Shown here one piece after another: positions 10,533 to 20,899 of a DNA stretch of 64,000 bases. How positions within the stretch are numbered: the first letter of the stretch is position 1; each line of letters begins with the position of its first letter. Origin of the DNA: Parietichytrium sp. I65-24A (lineage: Eukaryota > Sar > Bigyra > Thraustochytrida > Thraustochytriidae); assembly GCA_012862575.1 (NCBI GenBank), contig BLSF01000002.1, positions 434,001 to 498,000 of the forward strand, written 5' to 3'. A program made the translations under genes and the position numbers. The notes under the pieces were generated by a model. It made no database searches. It saw only the letters and a program-made list of their open reading frames with translations, and was not told where the DNA came from.

Positions 10533-11423
10533 TTAAGCTGCGTCTTCAGCCTCGGAATTTGCACTCTCACGCTGCTCACGAATCTGAGCCACGATTCCCC
10601 CTTTGAATGCATTTGTGACAAGAATAGATTTCTGGACTCTCCTGACGTAGTCCTTGAAACGAAGCATTGTGATGCGCTTGGTGTCAATCTTTTCTACAAA
10701 TTGCCGATGAACCACTTTAATATCCGCAGGTTCATCTTCGTCATCACTACACTCGATTTCATCGTCGATTTCGACCTGATGTGAGTCTTGACCTGTTCCA
10801 AAGTCGACAGTGATTTGCTCTTCGTCTTCGGAGACCGAGACTACGACGCCCTGGAAGGCGAGATTACCTTCCTTAACACGGACGCGGTCGCCCGGCTCCA
10901 GGAAATCCCAACACCTGACCTTCCGGATATCTTGACTGTCCACGCTGACCTCTCGCCACGTGGCCTCGTGTAGATTGTCGTCCAAACCCTCCATCTCTGG
11001 CGCATGGTCTTCATCGCTGAGCTTGACTCGTACAATCTTATCCTTCACATCAAACACCACGCCCTCCACGAACAGCGCGGGCAGCTCATCATCGCGCACT
11101 TGGACAATATCTCCCACTTGATAAACGTGCATGGTTTTCATCAGCCTGTACGTGCGATGCGCCTCGTTCACATTGAGCGCAAGCTTCAAAATGCTTTCCA
11201 GCTCACCAGGGTTTGGAGCGGCCTTGTACGCCGACTGATACTCCTCAAAAACCTTCTTAAGCGACTCGAAAGTGTCAATGACCTCTTGTTCCTTGGCGCT
11301 TGCGACCGCTCCACTCAGGAGGGCTTCCTCATGCTCCACCCTTATCTTGGCAAACTCGCGAGTGATCTCCCGGTTCAACGTTGTGGAAGAGATCTGGTTC
11401 AAGTCGCTGATTCCCGAGCCCAT
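10533..11423 (-). CDS. Tudor/KOW-like protein with a myristoylation-type N terminus
   Basis: A 296-residue single-exon protein of unrecognised family. The start is taken at the ATG giving MGSGISDLNQ, because the frame upstream has only a GTG. Gly2 and Ser6 fit the N-myristoylation pattern, so membrane attachment is possible. Residues of about 15-95 form an amphipathic helical region. Two small beta-barrel-like repeats follow: one begins YQVGDIVQVRDDELPALFVE and the other LEPGDRVRVKEGNLAFQG. Both have the GD-hydrophobic-V pattern of Tudor/KOW/SH3-like folds and are followed by acidic stretches. A basic helical tail precedes an acidic C terminus. Such barrels bind proteins, methylated side chains or RNA in known families; which applies here is not visible. 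The gene is convergent with the AP2/TAF1A-like gene, 228 bp away. Confidence 0.65.
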   Translation of the reverse strand: MGSGISDLNQISSTTLNREITREFAKIRVEHEEALLSGAVASAKEQEVIDTFESLKKVFEEYQSAYKAAPNPGELESILKLALNVNEAHRTYRLMKTMHVYQVGDIVQVRDDELPALFVEGVVFDVKDKIVRVKLSDEDHAPEMEGLDDNLHEATWREVSVDSQDIRKVRCWDFLEPGDRVRVKEGNLAFQGVVVSVSEDEEQITVDFGTGQDSHQVEIDDEIECSDDEDEPADIKVVHRQFVEKIDTKRITMLRFKDYVRRVQKSILVTNAFKGGIVAQIREQRESANSEAEDAA

Positions 11424-13378
11424 CTTTCCCGACCACTCCGTGACACCTTCACTGTGAAACACCCAACTTCAGACCCGACGGCACCTCGGCTCGCTCCGCT
11501 GCCACCTTCCGGTTCGGGGCTCAAACTCTTCTAGAAAGCTGCTCAGCTGCTCGGCAAGACACACCCCTCTTGCTCCCCCTCCCCGTGCCAGACCAGGGTC
11601 ACTCGAAGCTTCGCGCCACACACAAGTACGTCAGAGCACTCGCGTGAGAGGTGTTTTCTCAGGGCTCAGGGCGTACCGGACTCGAAGCAAAGCTTGCTAA
11701 AGTTGGTATGTATAGCCACAGCGCATGTGGCATCTCCTCCAACAAGGCGTTGAAAGAGTGTAGACTTTCTAACTCGCTGTCACAAGGGCGCAGAGGGCTG
11801 TTACAGTGCAGCTAGTCCAGACCCGGAGAAGACCATCACTGTGTCCGTGATGACCGTGATGCGTATATTTACAAATTTACAAATTTACAAACTGAGCTGC
11901 TGAGCTCCCAGTCAGACGCAGCATTGTGCCGGAAGGGCTTGCTTGCTCGCTCTGTGCATGCATATCTTGATGGTGGATGTGATAGATGGTCGGACCGCTC
12001 TGCAAACCGCAGTCAGTCTAGCTCAGTTTGCACTGCTTTTTCGTACATCTATCCACTGCCAATCATTCCAGACAAAGCTGCCAACAGAGATCCAAGCTTC
12101 GAATGCATTCGCGGAATTTCTCATCTCTCATCTCTGATCTCTGATCTATCATCTATCATTTCTGAGTGTCAACCGCTTTGCAAGGCACTTGTTTTCGCGC
12201 CCTCTCTTTCTCAATAATCTCAATCATCTCTCTCACAGCCGAAATTGAGTCTCCGTGGACTCTGTGGAGTTTTCTTTTCACTGGATTCTTTCGCGATTAG
12301 AGCCGTTGAAGTCTTTTGTTCATTTTGTTCCTCATGTACTATGGCCCACGGTAGTAGCTAAGTAGCTAGTATTCTTGCGGTGTTTTATTTGTTTCATGCT
12401 GAAATTCACCCATCATCAGAGACACTGTTCACAATTCATCTCAAAAAAGAACACCGACTAGGAACGCCTCATGCAAAAAGACTTTGTTTGCTCTTCTAGA
12501 GAGCTCGCAGTGACGGCAGCGAAGTGGCACAATGAAAGGAGTAACTCGTTGTATCTTTTAAGCTCAGGTGCTCACGAAGAGCCCATTCTCGACCTTTTTG
12601 CAAGCGTAAGGTCATGTCACGCTGTTTGTCAGGTCTTGCGGCTCTCGATTCGCAGTGGTTTCTGGCTTCATGACGTACAGAACACTCTGAGGCAAGCTGC
12701 TTTTCATGAGTATGACTGCGTCGAAATTAACGTGTTGAAGATTTTTACTGTAAATAAATGCTGAAAGAGAACCCCTTGAGTTTTCGAGTTTTCCTGAACG
12801 GAGAGTCAAGTTCGAAATGCATTCCAACAGTGAATTAATTCTCTTCTTCCAAATTTCTTCTGCTCACTGTTTTGATTTCTGAGTTCTGAATTCTGAATAT
12901 TCTGAACATATTGCAGAGAGACGAAGCTCTCTCTGTTCCTTAATAAACCTTACACGATTGCTATGGGGATATAGACTTCGACTACACAACATACGTGGAG
13001 GCGCGGAGGATGTGCTAGCAGCTAATTACATTATAACCTATCAATGAAGGGTAGAACCACAGAAAGCTGAAACCCTATTACCAGCATCCCACGCAGATTT
13101 CTAAACTCTACCGATTCAGGTATCCACACAAATAAGAGGGCGAAAAAGGTCCGCGGAGATACTATCGGGTACTCGCTCGAGGAAAGGCCAGGCAGGTGTC
13201 TATTCGAAAATATCGGAGAAATCTCCCTTTCCCCGTGGTCACAGTTTGGACGTTGGTACTTTTTTCTGTGCGCAGGATTCGTCATCCCAAGTATTTTCGA
13301 CTGTACGCGAGCGTGGGAGGGACGTCTCCGGAGTGTGCGCAAGTGACAAGTGACAAGTGACAGCAAGTTTAAGAGGAG
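11424..13378. other. Intergenic, nearly 2 kb, no supported gene
   Basis: This region lies between the divergent Tudor/KOW-like and Hook genes. An ATG-started 97-codon frame at 12471-12764 shows no family motif and is not called. Three copies of TTTACAAAT occur near 11870-11890. GA/TC-rich words and a TTCTGAATTCTGAATATTCTGAA run lie near 12880-12905. A triple AGTGACA unit lies at about 13341-13362, just before the Hook start. Confidence 0.5.
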
Positions 13379-15138
13379 ATGGCGTCCAGTGAGGAGACGC
13401 TGGTGCGATGGGTGAGTTTATTGTCGTATCGTTTGTTTGACGAGCTGGGTGATTGTAGCGCCGTGGCCCATTGTGAGCGAGTGCTGACTGAGTTGGGTGT
13501 GAAACAACTGTCGTCGATGCGCAGCTGCAAAGTTTGACAGACGGAGGGCACGGAAATATTGAAACGTTGTCTCAGGTCCTTGACCCGGAGAATGAGGTTT
13601 TTGCTGCAATTGTGCAAGATATTACAGATTTGGGTGGTAGCTCAGGTGGAGCAAAGCCCTCAGAGTTGCTGGAGAAATGGCTGGAGCAAAATGGCAACCT
13701 GTACGTTGTTGACCACACCAACCCCATGTCCATTTGTAAAGCCGCTCTTGGCGCCGCGGTTCACTGCAACGACAAGCAAAAGTATGTGCACAAGATGATG
13801 GAACTTAGTCAGGACTACCAGACCACGTTGATGATGTTGATCGACGACTTCAACACCGATGTCGAGAAGGGCGAAGCAGAGCAGCTTCGAACGATTGTTA
13901 AACGGTTGGAGCGAGAGAACGGAACCCTGAAAGAAATGCATGCCCAAGAATCATCGGAATCAGCATACAGCACGAAACAACGGACGCAATCCATTGATGC
14001 AGATCAACTTCAAGCCAGTCAAGATCGCGCAAAGGACCTTGAGCGAAAACTTAAGGAGGCACAGACCCATATTGATGAAATTGAGCAGGAGCTTGACGAA
14101 ACCAAGGAAAAGCTCACAAAAGCATCCAGAATCGCGGAGGAGAAGGTTCAGCAGTATGAAGAAGAACTCAGTGCACAAGCAGATGAGCTTGATGTCGCTA
14201 GGGAAAAGGCTTCGCAGCTGATCAAAGCCGAGGCCAGAATTGCAAAACTTATGCAAAAGCTAGAGGAGACCAGCGAGTTGCGAAGCCAGCTAAGAGAATT
14301 GCAGGAAGAAAGCCAGGCCGCTTTGGACAAGAAAATCGAGATGGAGGTGGAAATTAAGTCAGTCGGAACTGTGAAACAGCAGCTTGAGACCTACAAAGCG
14401 AGAACATCAGAGCTGGAGACACAAATCGACCAACTACAGTCAGCAATTCGCGATAAGGACAGCGAGTTGGCCCAATTTACTTCCAAGCTCAAAGTGGCTG
14501 CGGACCATGAGAAATTCTTAAACGAACAACTTGACGCAAGCAAAGAGGCGATCACTCATTTAGAGGCGGAGGTGGAAATGGGACAAACCGGCCACGGCGC
14601 AAGCTCAATCTCCTCAGACTTGGCAGCTACTAGCGCGGCCGAGGCTGCTCACCGAGAGACATCTTCGTTCAAGCTAGAGAAACGCGAGCTCGAAGAGAGG
14701 ATTGCAGTTCTTTCGAAAGCGAATGATGAGCTACAATCACAGATGGAGAGTCTTAACGAGCGTTCAAAGGAGGAGGTTCAAGGCGCTGGGCAGGAGGTTG
14801 TCAGCCGCTTAAAGCAGCATTTGAAAGAGAAAGAAGCTGAATGTGTTCAACTCGTGACTGACAAGGAGAAGCTGCAAAATTACGTAAAGCAAACGTTGGT
14901 GATGACTCAGCAAAAGTACAAGATCGCAATGAAGAGCCTGAAAGATGAGCTCGAAAAGAAAAGTGAAATGATCGCCAACTTCAAAGCCATCCGTGAAGAA
15001 GACGAAGCCGCACATCGCCGGGAACAGCAACTCGTTATGTCTGCAATGCATGAGCTTGGGCTTGAGCTTCAGCGTAGAGCTGCTCTCAAGAATCAGAGCT
15101 CTGGCTCCTGGCTGGCAAAGCAGCGCAAGAAGGTTTAA
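13379..15138 (+). CDS. HOOK: Hook-family dynein adaptor (two exons)
   Basis: Hook proteins link dynein and dynactin to cargo vesicles on microtubules. The first exon is only 33 nt (13379-13411, MASSEETLVRW). A 113-nt intron (GTGAGT donor, GCGCAG acceptor) leads to exon 2 at 13525-15138, giving 548 residues. The N-terminal 150 residues match the Hook domain: LVRWLQSL at the start and VLDPENEVF, KWLEQNGNLYVVDH and KYVHKMMELSQDYQ further on. Residues of about 155-510 are almost unbroken coiled coil. The last 40 residues, from EQQLVMSAMHELGLELQRRA to SWLAKQRKKV, match the conserved end of animal Hooks (SAWYNMG then SFLARQRQ). The protein is shorter than human Hook1-3 (about 720), mainly in the coil. 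Without the tiny first exon the Hook domain would lose its first helix, which supports the splice model. Confidence 0.9.
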
Positions 15139-15561
15139 AGAGCTAGAAATTTTCAAGCATAGGCGATTTTGTGCCCTTGGACTCAGTCGCAGCGAGCGCT
15201 AAATTGAAAAGCAAAGTCGTCAACGACGATTGAGAAAGTGGCCGTTTATTATAGCTCCAGCACCGTTAGGGGAGACTCGTTTGAACGCTTCTGTTACACT
15301 TTGGTGCCATCTCGATTTTTCCAAAAGTAAATCCAAAGATATCTCTGCTAGTTGTATCTTGAGCGAGTGCCCTGTGCACTATCGTTTTTTCTTTCGGTAG
15401 CAAAACAGACAATGTTTTTATCGATGAGTACAGAGCTTGCTCACACTTCATGACCCGTCTGAAACCTCAAACAAGACAATGCAAGGTCTTACTCTAACAA
15501 GGAGAGAATTTTCATATCAGGGAAGAAACAACCGTCAAAAATACATTTCGACAAGCATTTA
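15139..15561. other. Short intergenic stretch between converging genes
   Basis: About 420 bp between the 3' ends of the Hook and NSE2 genes. I see no open frame or RNA gene. It presumably carries both polyadenylation regions. Confidence 0.5.
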
Positions 15562-16494
15562 CTACAAGTCTACAGATTGGCTTTGCATAGTGTACTGGGT
15601 ATGCTCCCGGCGTCGTCTATCAGTCTGAATGGCTTCTGCAAGCTTCTCGTCTAACTCATCCGATCGCACGAAATCCTTTTCCTCAAGCTTTTGGGAGCAA
15701 CCTGCTTGAGGGCACTTGATTGTCTTCTTCTTTCCAAACTCATGCCTAATACCTGCTCTGGAAAAGATGTGCTGACACTTTCTACTCTGCACAGGCTCCT
15801 CCATAGGCAACTGCAGAGAAAATTATACAAACAACATTTGAATAAAGTTAGTGAAAACACATGCACGTCGTGGCTCAAACCAAGGACTTACATGTGTAAT
15901 ACTGCACCGAAGCGGAACTTCGTACCCTCTCGCAACCTGAACATCTTCTTCGTCGTCGAACTTTTTCTTCCATGCGATGATTCCTTCGCAAGCTTCAAGT
16001 TCTTCCACAGTCACCACGCTCCCGACTTCCGTCAGAGCGGTCTTCATCAGGTTTTCCACGTTAAGTTCGCGGACATTGCGAGGGTTCTCCATGTAGTCCC
16101 AGTTTTGTATGTCAGATGAAACCTTCTCCAGCGCCTGCAGCCTCTTCTGAATCATTATGAAGCACTCGGCGTGGGTCTTGTGATCACGCTCCAGCTTTCC
16201 ATGGATTCCTTGGAGGCTTCCCAGGAGACGATCTACCTTGTCTGTTTTTTCGCCGGAATCTAGGTACGTGGTCACCTCATGAACGAAACTCTTGGTCTGC
16301 ACCGCCTCCCTCTGCAGTCGACCCATGCTCTCCGACACTGCTCGCTGCTGCATCTCCAGCGATGCCCGCAGTTCGCGTACCTTGTCCTGTAGGCATCGCT
16401 GCTGCTGCTGGTACCTTTCCACAAGCGCGCGCTCCTTCTGCTCCTCTTCGTCGACCAAATCGTCCTCCACCGCTGGGTCATCATCCCGCGCCAT
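15562..16494 (-). CDS. NSE2: SUMO E3 ligase NSE2/MMS21 of the SMC5-SMC6 complex (two exons)
   Basis: NSE2 attaches SUMO to targets during DNA repair as part of SMC5-SMC6 in the nucleus. Exon 1 is 16494-15892 and exon 2 is 15810-15562. The 81-nt intron has a GTAAGT donor and a CTGCAG acceptor. The product has 283 residues. Residues 1-150 are helical and coiled, as expected for docking on the SMC5 arm. The SP-RING is split by the intron: CSITH ends exon 1 and LPMEEPV opens exon 2. Zinc ligands visible are Cys197, Cys213, His215, Cys234 and Cys239, in the NSE2 order C-I-T, C-x-H, C-P-x-x-G-C. The segment EEKDFVRSDELDEKLAEAI after the ring matches the family's C-terminal helix. The start ATG follows a CT-rich leader (GA-rich on the coding strand). 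Confidence 0.9.
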
Positions 16495-17457
16495 GCTGAA
16501 CCGCTTCCTTGTTCTTCTCGCTCTCTCTCGCTCTCTTACTCTCACCTGCTCCTCCTTCCCTCGCCACACTTGTCTTGACTCACTCGTAGCTTTGCCACTC
16601 GCGTCTCTCTCTCTCTCTCTCTCTTTCTAAATTCTAAAATGTGAAGGACTGAAAAATTCGCAACAATTCGAATTTGGGAACTGGTGCTAGAAAGTGCTAA
16701 CAGGGCGTAAGGTAAGGCAGAAGAACCAAAGAACCAAAGAACCAAAGAACCAAAGGGTAAGGAAAGGTCTGGGATACCGGTATTGGTACCGGTACCGGTA
16801 CCGGTAGGAGTTTTCAAATGAAGGAATAGATCATTGCTCTCGAGCACGTGTTGAACGTGAGCTTCTAGTTGTTCCTCTGACCACTAAGGCAGGGAGGGAT
16901 AAAGAACCAAAGAAGGATGAAGCAGTATGGGACGTTTTTTGATCTGGGGGACCAAGTCAATTACTTGGATATCATCAGCTTGGAAATCTCCACCCTCGAT
17001 TTGCAGCTAAAGTCCAATACGAAATGCATGGTTACGATATCGACGGAATTATGCTCCTCCTTATCGCGATCTAGTTTTTTCAATATCATGTGCGCATCGC
17101 CACCCTCCTCAATATATGGATACCGCATTCCGAGTCACGCATCCCACCAACGCCATTGTAGACAAGCCTCAAGTCGCTGCTGCCAGCATGCAATGACCAC
17201 TGCAAATCTGTCCGTTGTGGAGCTGCGATCGCTGACGACAAGAGGAGTACCACAACGCCTGGCAGAGTGTGGTCATCTTGTATACACAAAGGCTGGCAGT
17301 GCTGACTTAAGCCAAGTACACCAAATAAACGCGAACATATAACTAACTCTTTCATCTTGTCTTTACATTTTCAAAGAGACTTTTGTAAAATTGAGTGCAG
17401 CCGGAGCAGAACCAAGACCAAACGCCCCAAATCAATCTGAATCACCCCTCCCGGTAA
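16495..17457. other. Intergenic with short tandem words and GGTACC palindrome
   Basis: No gene is called. An ATG-started frame of 141 codons at 16917-17342 has irregular composition and no motif. A (CT)n run lies at about 16601-16625. Four copies of AAAGAACC lie near 16720-16755 and a GGTACCGGTACCGGTACCGG palindrome near 16785-16806. The palindrome is about 290 bp upstream of the NSE2 start and recalls the one near 4727. Confidence 0.5.
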
Positions 17458-17694
17458 TCACTTTTCCTTACTCATCTTGGCAAGAAATTGCTCTCGCTGT
17501 GTTTGGGGCGCGTCATGCATGTCGCACAGGTTTTCCAACTCGAACTTTCGCCTCATGCGAGCCTGTCTCGACGCCTCAGCAATTCTCTTCCTCCGCTCAT
17601 CACGACTCTCTTCGGTCTCGGGGATACTGCCAGATGTTGACTCCGCATCACGTGACGCTCCTCCCGAGGCGCTCAAGCTGTCCCCGCCTTCCAT
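17458..17694 (-). CDS. Small basic/acidic hypothetical protein, 78 residues
   Basis: I do not recognise this protein. From the ATG giving MEGGDSLSASGG it has an acidic serine-rich N-terminal third and then a strongly helical charged segment: RDERRKRIAEASRQARMRRK, FELENLCDMHD and QTQREQFLAKM. The last part has codon use and residue patterns typical of a real helix, unlike the frames around it. It could instead be the last exon of a longer gene with unseen upstream exons. No neighbour suggests a role. Moderate to low confidence. Confidence 0.4.
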   Translation of the reverse strand: MEGGDSLSASGGASRDAESTSGSIPETEESRDERRKRIAEASRQARMRRKFELENLCDMHDAPQTQREQFLAKMSKEK

Positions 17695-18405
17695 TTCAAC
17701 AGGCGCAAGAGCGTGCAGCTGCGATGGGCTCCAGACAGAAAGCAAGCAGGCCGCGGCGCTGTTTCGGCTCTGCCCACCTCAACGCTCCTACTTGACTGTG
17801 AATTGCATTCTCTTGCGGGCTCTTCCATGCTTATCCGCATCCCACTATGAAATGTCTTACCACTGTACACCACTGGCTTTTCCGCGGGCTCTTCGCCTGG
17901 TAAAGATAGTATGGTGTATGGTGTAGGGTGTAGGGTGTAGGGTGTAGGGTGTGCGCAAGAATGTACAGTCAAAACCTTGGTTGCTTGGGTTGCTTGGGTT
18001 GCTTGGGTGAGGCTCTTCGAAATGTTCTATATTCCCACTTGCAGTTCAACATTTTCTTATTCTTTGTTATTTTCTATTTTTTTCTTTCTTTCTTTCTTTC
18101 GGCTGTCTTCATCGTGCTTGATCTCGTTGCTAATAAACTGTACGGCGAAGGAAAGAAAAATTCTACGGTCCAGATGCAACGAGGAAGCTCGCTGAGGCGC
18201 AACTCTCAAGCACGAAAAAGACCGCCGAAGGTTTGGTTTGTGCAACAAAAAGAGAACGAACAAGGGCAAAAGCAAACGAAAAAGATCAAGTAAAGTATTA
18301 CTTCGGAAGGGAGTGTTTCTTTTCGTCGAATGTTGCAAATGCAGTAGAATTGGGTTGGACGTGTTGCTGGGGATTAGCAAATGTTTGAAATTTTGATTAA
18401 AATTT
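17695..18405. other. Intergenic with GTAGGGT and TTGCTTGGGT tandem repeats
   Basis: Tandem GTGTAGG units lie at about 17918-17952 and three copies of TTGCTTGGGT at about 17979-18008. A TTTC-rich tract lies near 18070-18100. A plus frame from the ATG at 17961 would encode a hydrophobic segment, but that segment is translated from the T-rich tract and is not credible as a gene. Confidence 0.45.
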
Positions 18406-18891
18406 TATCTATAGAGAGACGGATCTATGAGCCCTTTAAACAAGCACAAGTGGCGCAAATGTAGTCTCATTTTTTCAAAGGTAAGAATGCGGACTTGCAT
18501 CAAACAATAGCCAGTGATTTTCGTCTTCATTCACGGGAAATAAAGTCCAAACTCGGATTATTTTATCTGCTTTGCACCGCTCCCAAAGCAGGAGTTAACA
18601 AGCCTCGTTGCGTAAATGTTTCGTTCGGGGATCCGGATTGCAGAGGNAAATATCTATAGAGAGACGGATCTATGAGCCCTTTAAACAAGCACAAGTGGCG
18701 CAAATGTAGTCTCATTTTTTCAAAGGTAAGAATGCGGACTTGCATCAAACAATAGCCAGTGATTTTCGTCTTCATTCACGGGAAATAAAGTCCAAACTCG
18801 GATTATTTTATCTGCTTTGCACCGCTCCCAAAGCAGGAGTTAACAAGCCTCGTTGCGTAAATGTTTCGTTCGGGGATCCGGATTGCAGAGG
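18406..18891. repeat. Perfect 241-bp direct duplication around a single N (assembly join)
   Basis: Positions 18406-18646 and 18651-18891 are identical over 241 bp as far as I can read. They are separated by one ambiguous base at 18647 and three A bases. This is the pattern left when two contigs with overlapping ends are joined without merging. The real locus most likely has one copy. Any gene model crossing this region is unreliable. Confidence 0.8.
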
Positions 18892-20899
18892 GGGCACGAG
18901 GCACCGAAACGAATAAACGAACTCCTTTCGTAAGAACTAACCTTCGCGGTTGGCACTTTGAAGAGGATCGGGACGATGGTTCCAGAGTGTCGCTTCAGCT
19001 CCGGAGTTGACCCTTTCGATGCACCTGTTCGGGGAACGCCTTCCGCTTCCCAGAGCAGCTTCCCTCGCTGGGTGTCTTCCTGCCTCCGCTCGAAGTCTCG
19101 TGTGTCATGAGATCGGATGCAGCGATTCGCGCAATGCTCAGCTCAAGCGCGCAGACCTCGGTCCTTGTGAGCTTTTCTGCGTTAATCGTCAGTTCCATAT
19201 CCTCCATGTCAATGGAATAACAATTTGAGAATTAAAAGCTCAGGCCAGGTGGACAGGCAAATACTTTTCGTTGACTCCATCAGTGGTATCATCAAATGGG
19301 AAGTTCACAACATCCTACATGCAAATTTCACGTGTTGGCGCGTGTTGAGCTTTTTCCGGTCACGCCTCCACTAGCCCCTCGCCTCGAGGAATTAAGATTC
19401 CGACAAAGCTCTTTTTTAAACAAATTCTGCATAGGCGAAACATGATTCAGCCACAGTTTCATTCTGGTCACGAGGTCCCAAATACACCCGGCCCGGCCGG
19501 GGCCTGATGGCTGCGGGCGGCCAACTAGAGTTTTTATATTTCGGAATACCTAAATGACGTGCCCCTGGTAGTCTCTCGGTAGTTTTCCTTAAGATTAGCT
19601 GAATGGGTAGAAAATGCTTAACGAATGTTCTTTAGTTCTTTCCATGCTTGGTTGCTTGTTTTGGGTCTGCTGGACGCCGGTTGCCGCGTCCTGTGGCAGA
19701 TGGGAGAGCTCCGGCCTCATGCAGGGCCCGGAGCGGTCGCCAGATTGTATGGCGACCAGGGTAGGGTTGTGAAACGCCATGGTCGGAGTGATCGGGTCAG
19801 GGTCCAAGGCGAAGTTCGTTTGAGTTCTCGAGCAATGAGCTCTTCTTGGGAGCTCAGGGAAGCCTTCCTTGGTTCTCAGGACCACGAAGGCTTCCTTTGT
19901 TCTTGGGCCATGACCTAAAATAATCGAATTTTATATTTCTCAATATCCCTCTAGACCGATTTTCATCTCCGCGGAGGTGGCAAAGGCGGCAGCTGAAAGG
20001 CGGCGGACTCGTTACGAATAGTACGAGTGCACAGTAGCATCTCAAAACTTCGCGCCGGACATGATAGACCCACAATAAGGTTTTCACACTACTCACACCG
20101 CAGGTGTTAATCATGATGGGGTAGATTCTAACGACTTTAAAAAAATGCGCGTAAGAAACTAGGTCCTATGCTACTGCATATGGTAACAGAACTAGTACCC
20201 TTATGTTTAGAATCATTTCAGAATTGAGAATTGAGAATTCAGACGATGTGACTTGCAAAAGCAAGCACACAACAACAACGATGTGGCCTATCCATCCACC
20301 CAATGCTCAGCAGATAGTGGCATCGTCGGGAAGGAAGCTGACTGTGAACTCACCTGACTCTTCTGCTAAGGAGCGCCGCCAAGGTCTGCGGTGCGAAGTG
20401 TTCTCGCAGTTTATCGTTTAAGCTATGAAGCTAAGCTGCATAGAAAAATAATTGGAGTGTGCACTAATTGCACTGATGGGCCGGCGTGGAGTGTGCAGCT
20501 GGTTAGGGCGGTACTTAGTGACTGCTAGCCGAGGCGATCAGAATTCTTCTGTTCTGAATGCATAGGTGATGGTGGGAAAGCGAGCTGTGGGCGATGGGTT
20601 AAGCGTTCAAGAGGAGAGTCAACACAGAGGTTTGAGAAGAAGGAGTGGGCTATGCAATTAACGCCGCAAGTGCACGACTCGCAATTGGCTTCCGAGCTCG
20701 GCGGAGACGACGCAAACTAGCGCGCAGGCGAAGGCGAAGGCGAGGTGAAGAGGAGGCGAAGCAGCTCAAGGTTTGTGGAAGGTTTGTGGCGACGGACTGC
20801 CAAGTGAGCTAGCTGGCCGGCCGGCCGGGGGGCGCGGGGGTACTGGTTCACAAGTTGGGAAGACTGCAGGCTGCGCAAGAAGCGTGAACACTCTTCAAA
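18892..20899. other. Intergenic, about 2 kb, no supported gene
   Basis: Several ATG-started frames of 60-100 codons occur (for example 18995-19207 minus and 19595-19885 minus), but none has a recognisable motif or convincing length. GC-rich palindromic words lie at about 19490-19505 (CCCGGCCCGGCCGGGGCC-like) and 20815-20830 (GGCCGGCCGGCCGGGG). The second is about 70 bp before the start of the next gene. Proximity to the assembly join at 18647 means an interrupted gene cannot be excluded. Confidence 0.45.

Noticed and set aside
16917-17342. 141-codon plus-strand frame starting with an ATG
   Set aside because: Irregular composition, no motif, no support from splice signals or neighbours.
17949-18293. 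Plus-strand frame with a hydrophobic phenylalanine-rich segment
   Set aside because: The hydrophobic segment is translated from a TTTC/T-rich simple tract, and the start from tandem repeats.
18885-18905. GGCACGAGG word resembling a cDNA-library adaptor next to the duplicated segment
   Set aside because: A 9-base match is expected by chance in a region of this size and the flanks do not continue the adaptor.
18995-19207. ATG-started 70-codon minus frame (MEDMELTINAEKLTRTEVCA)
   Set aside because: Helical-looking start but short, no family, and close to the assembly join; could be a fragment of a broken gene but not supportable.
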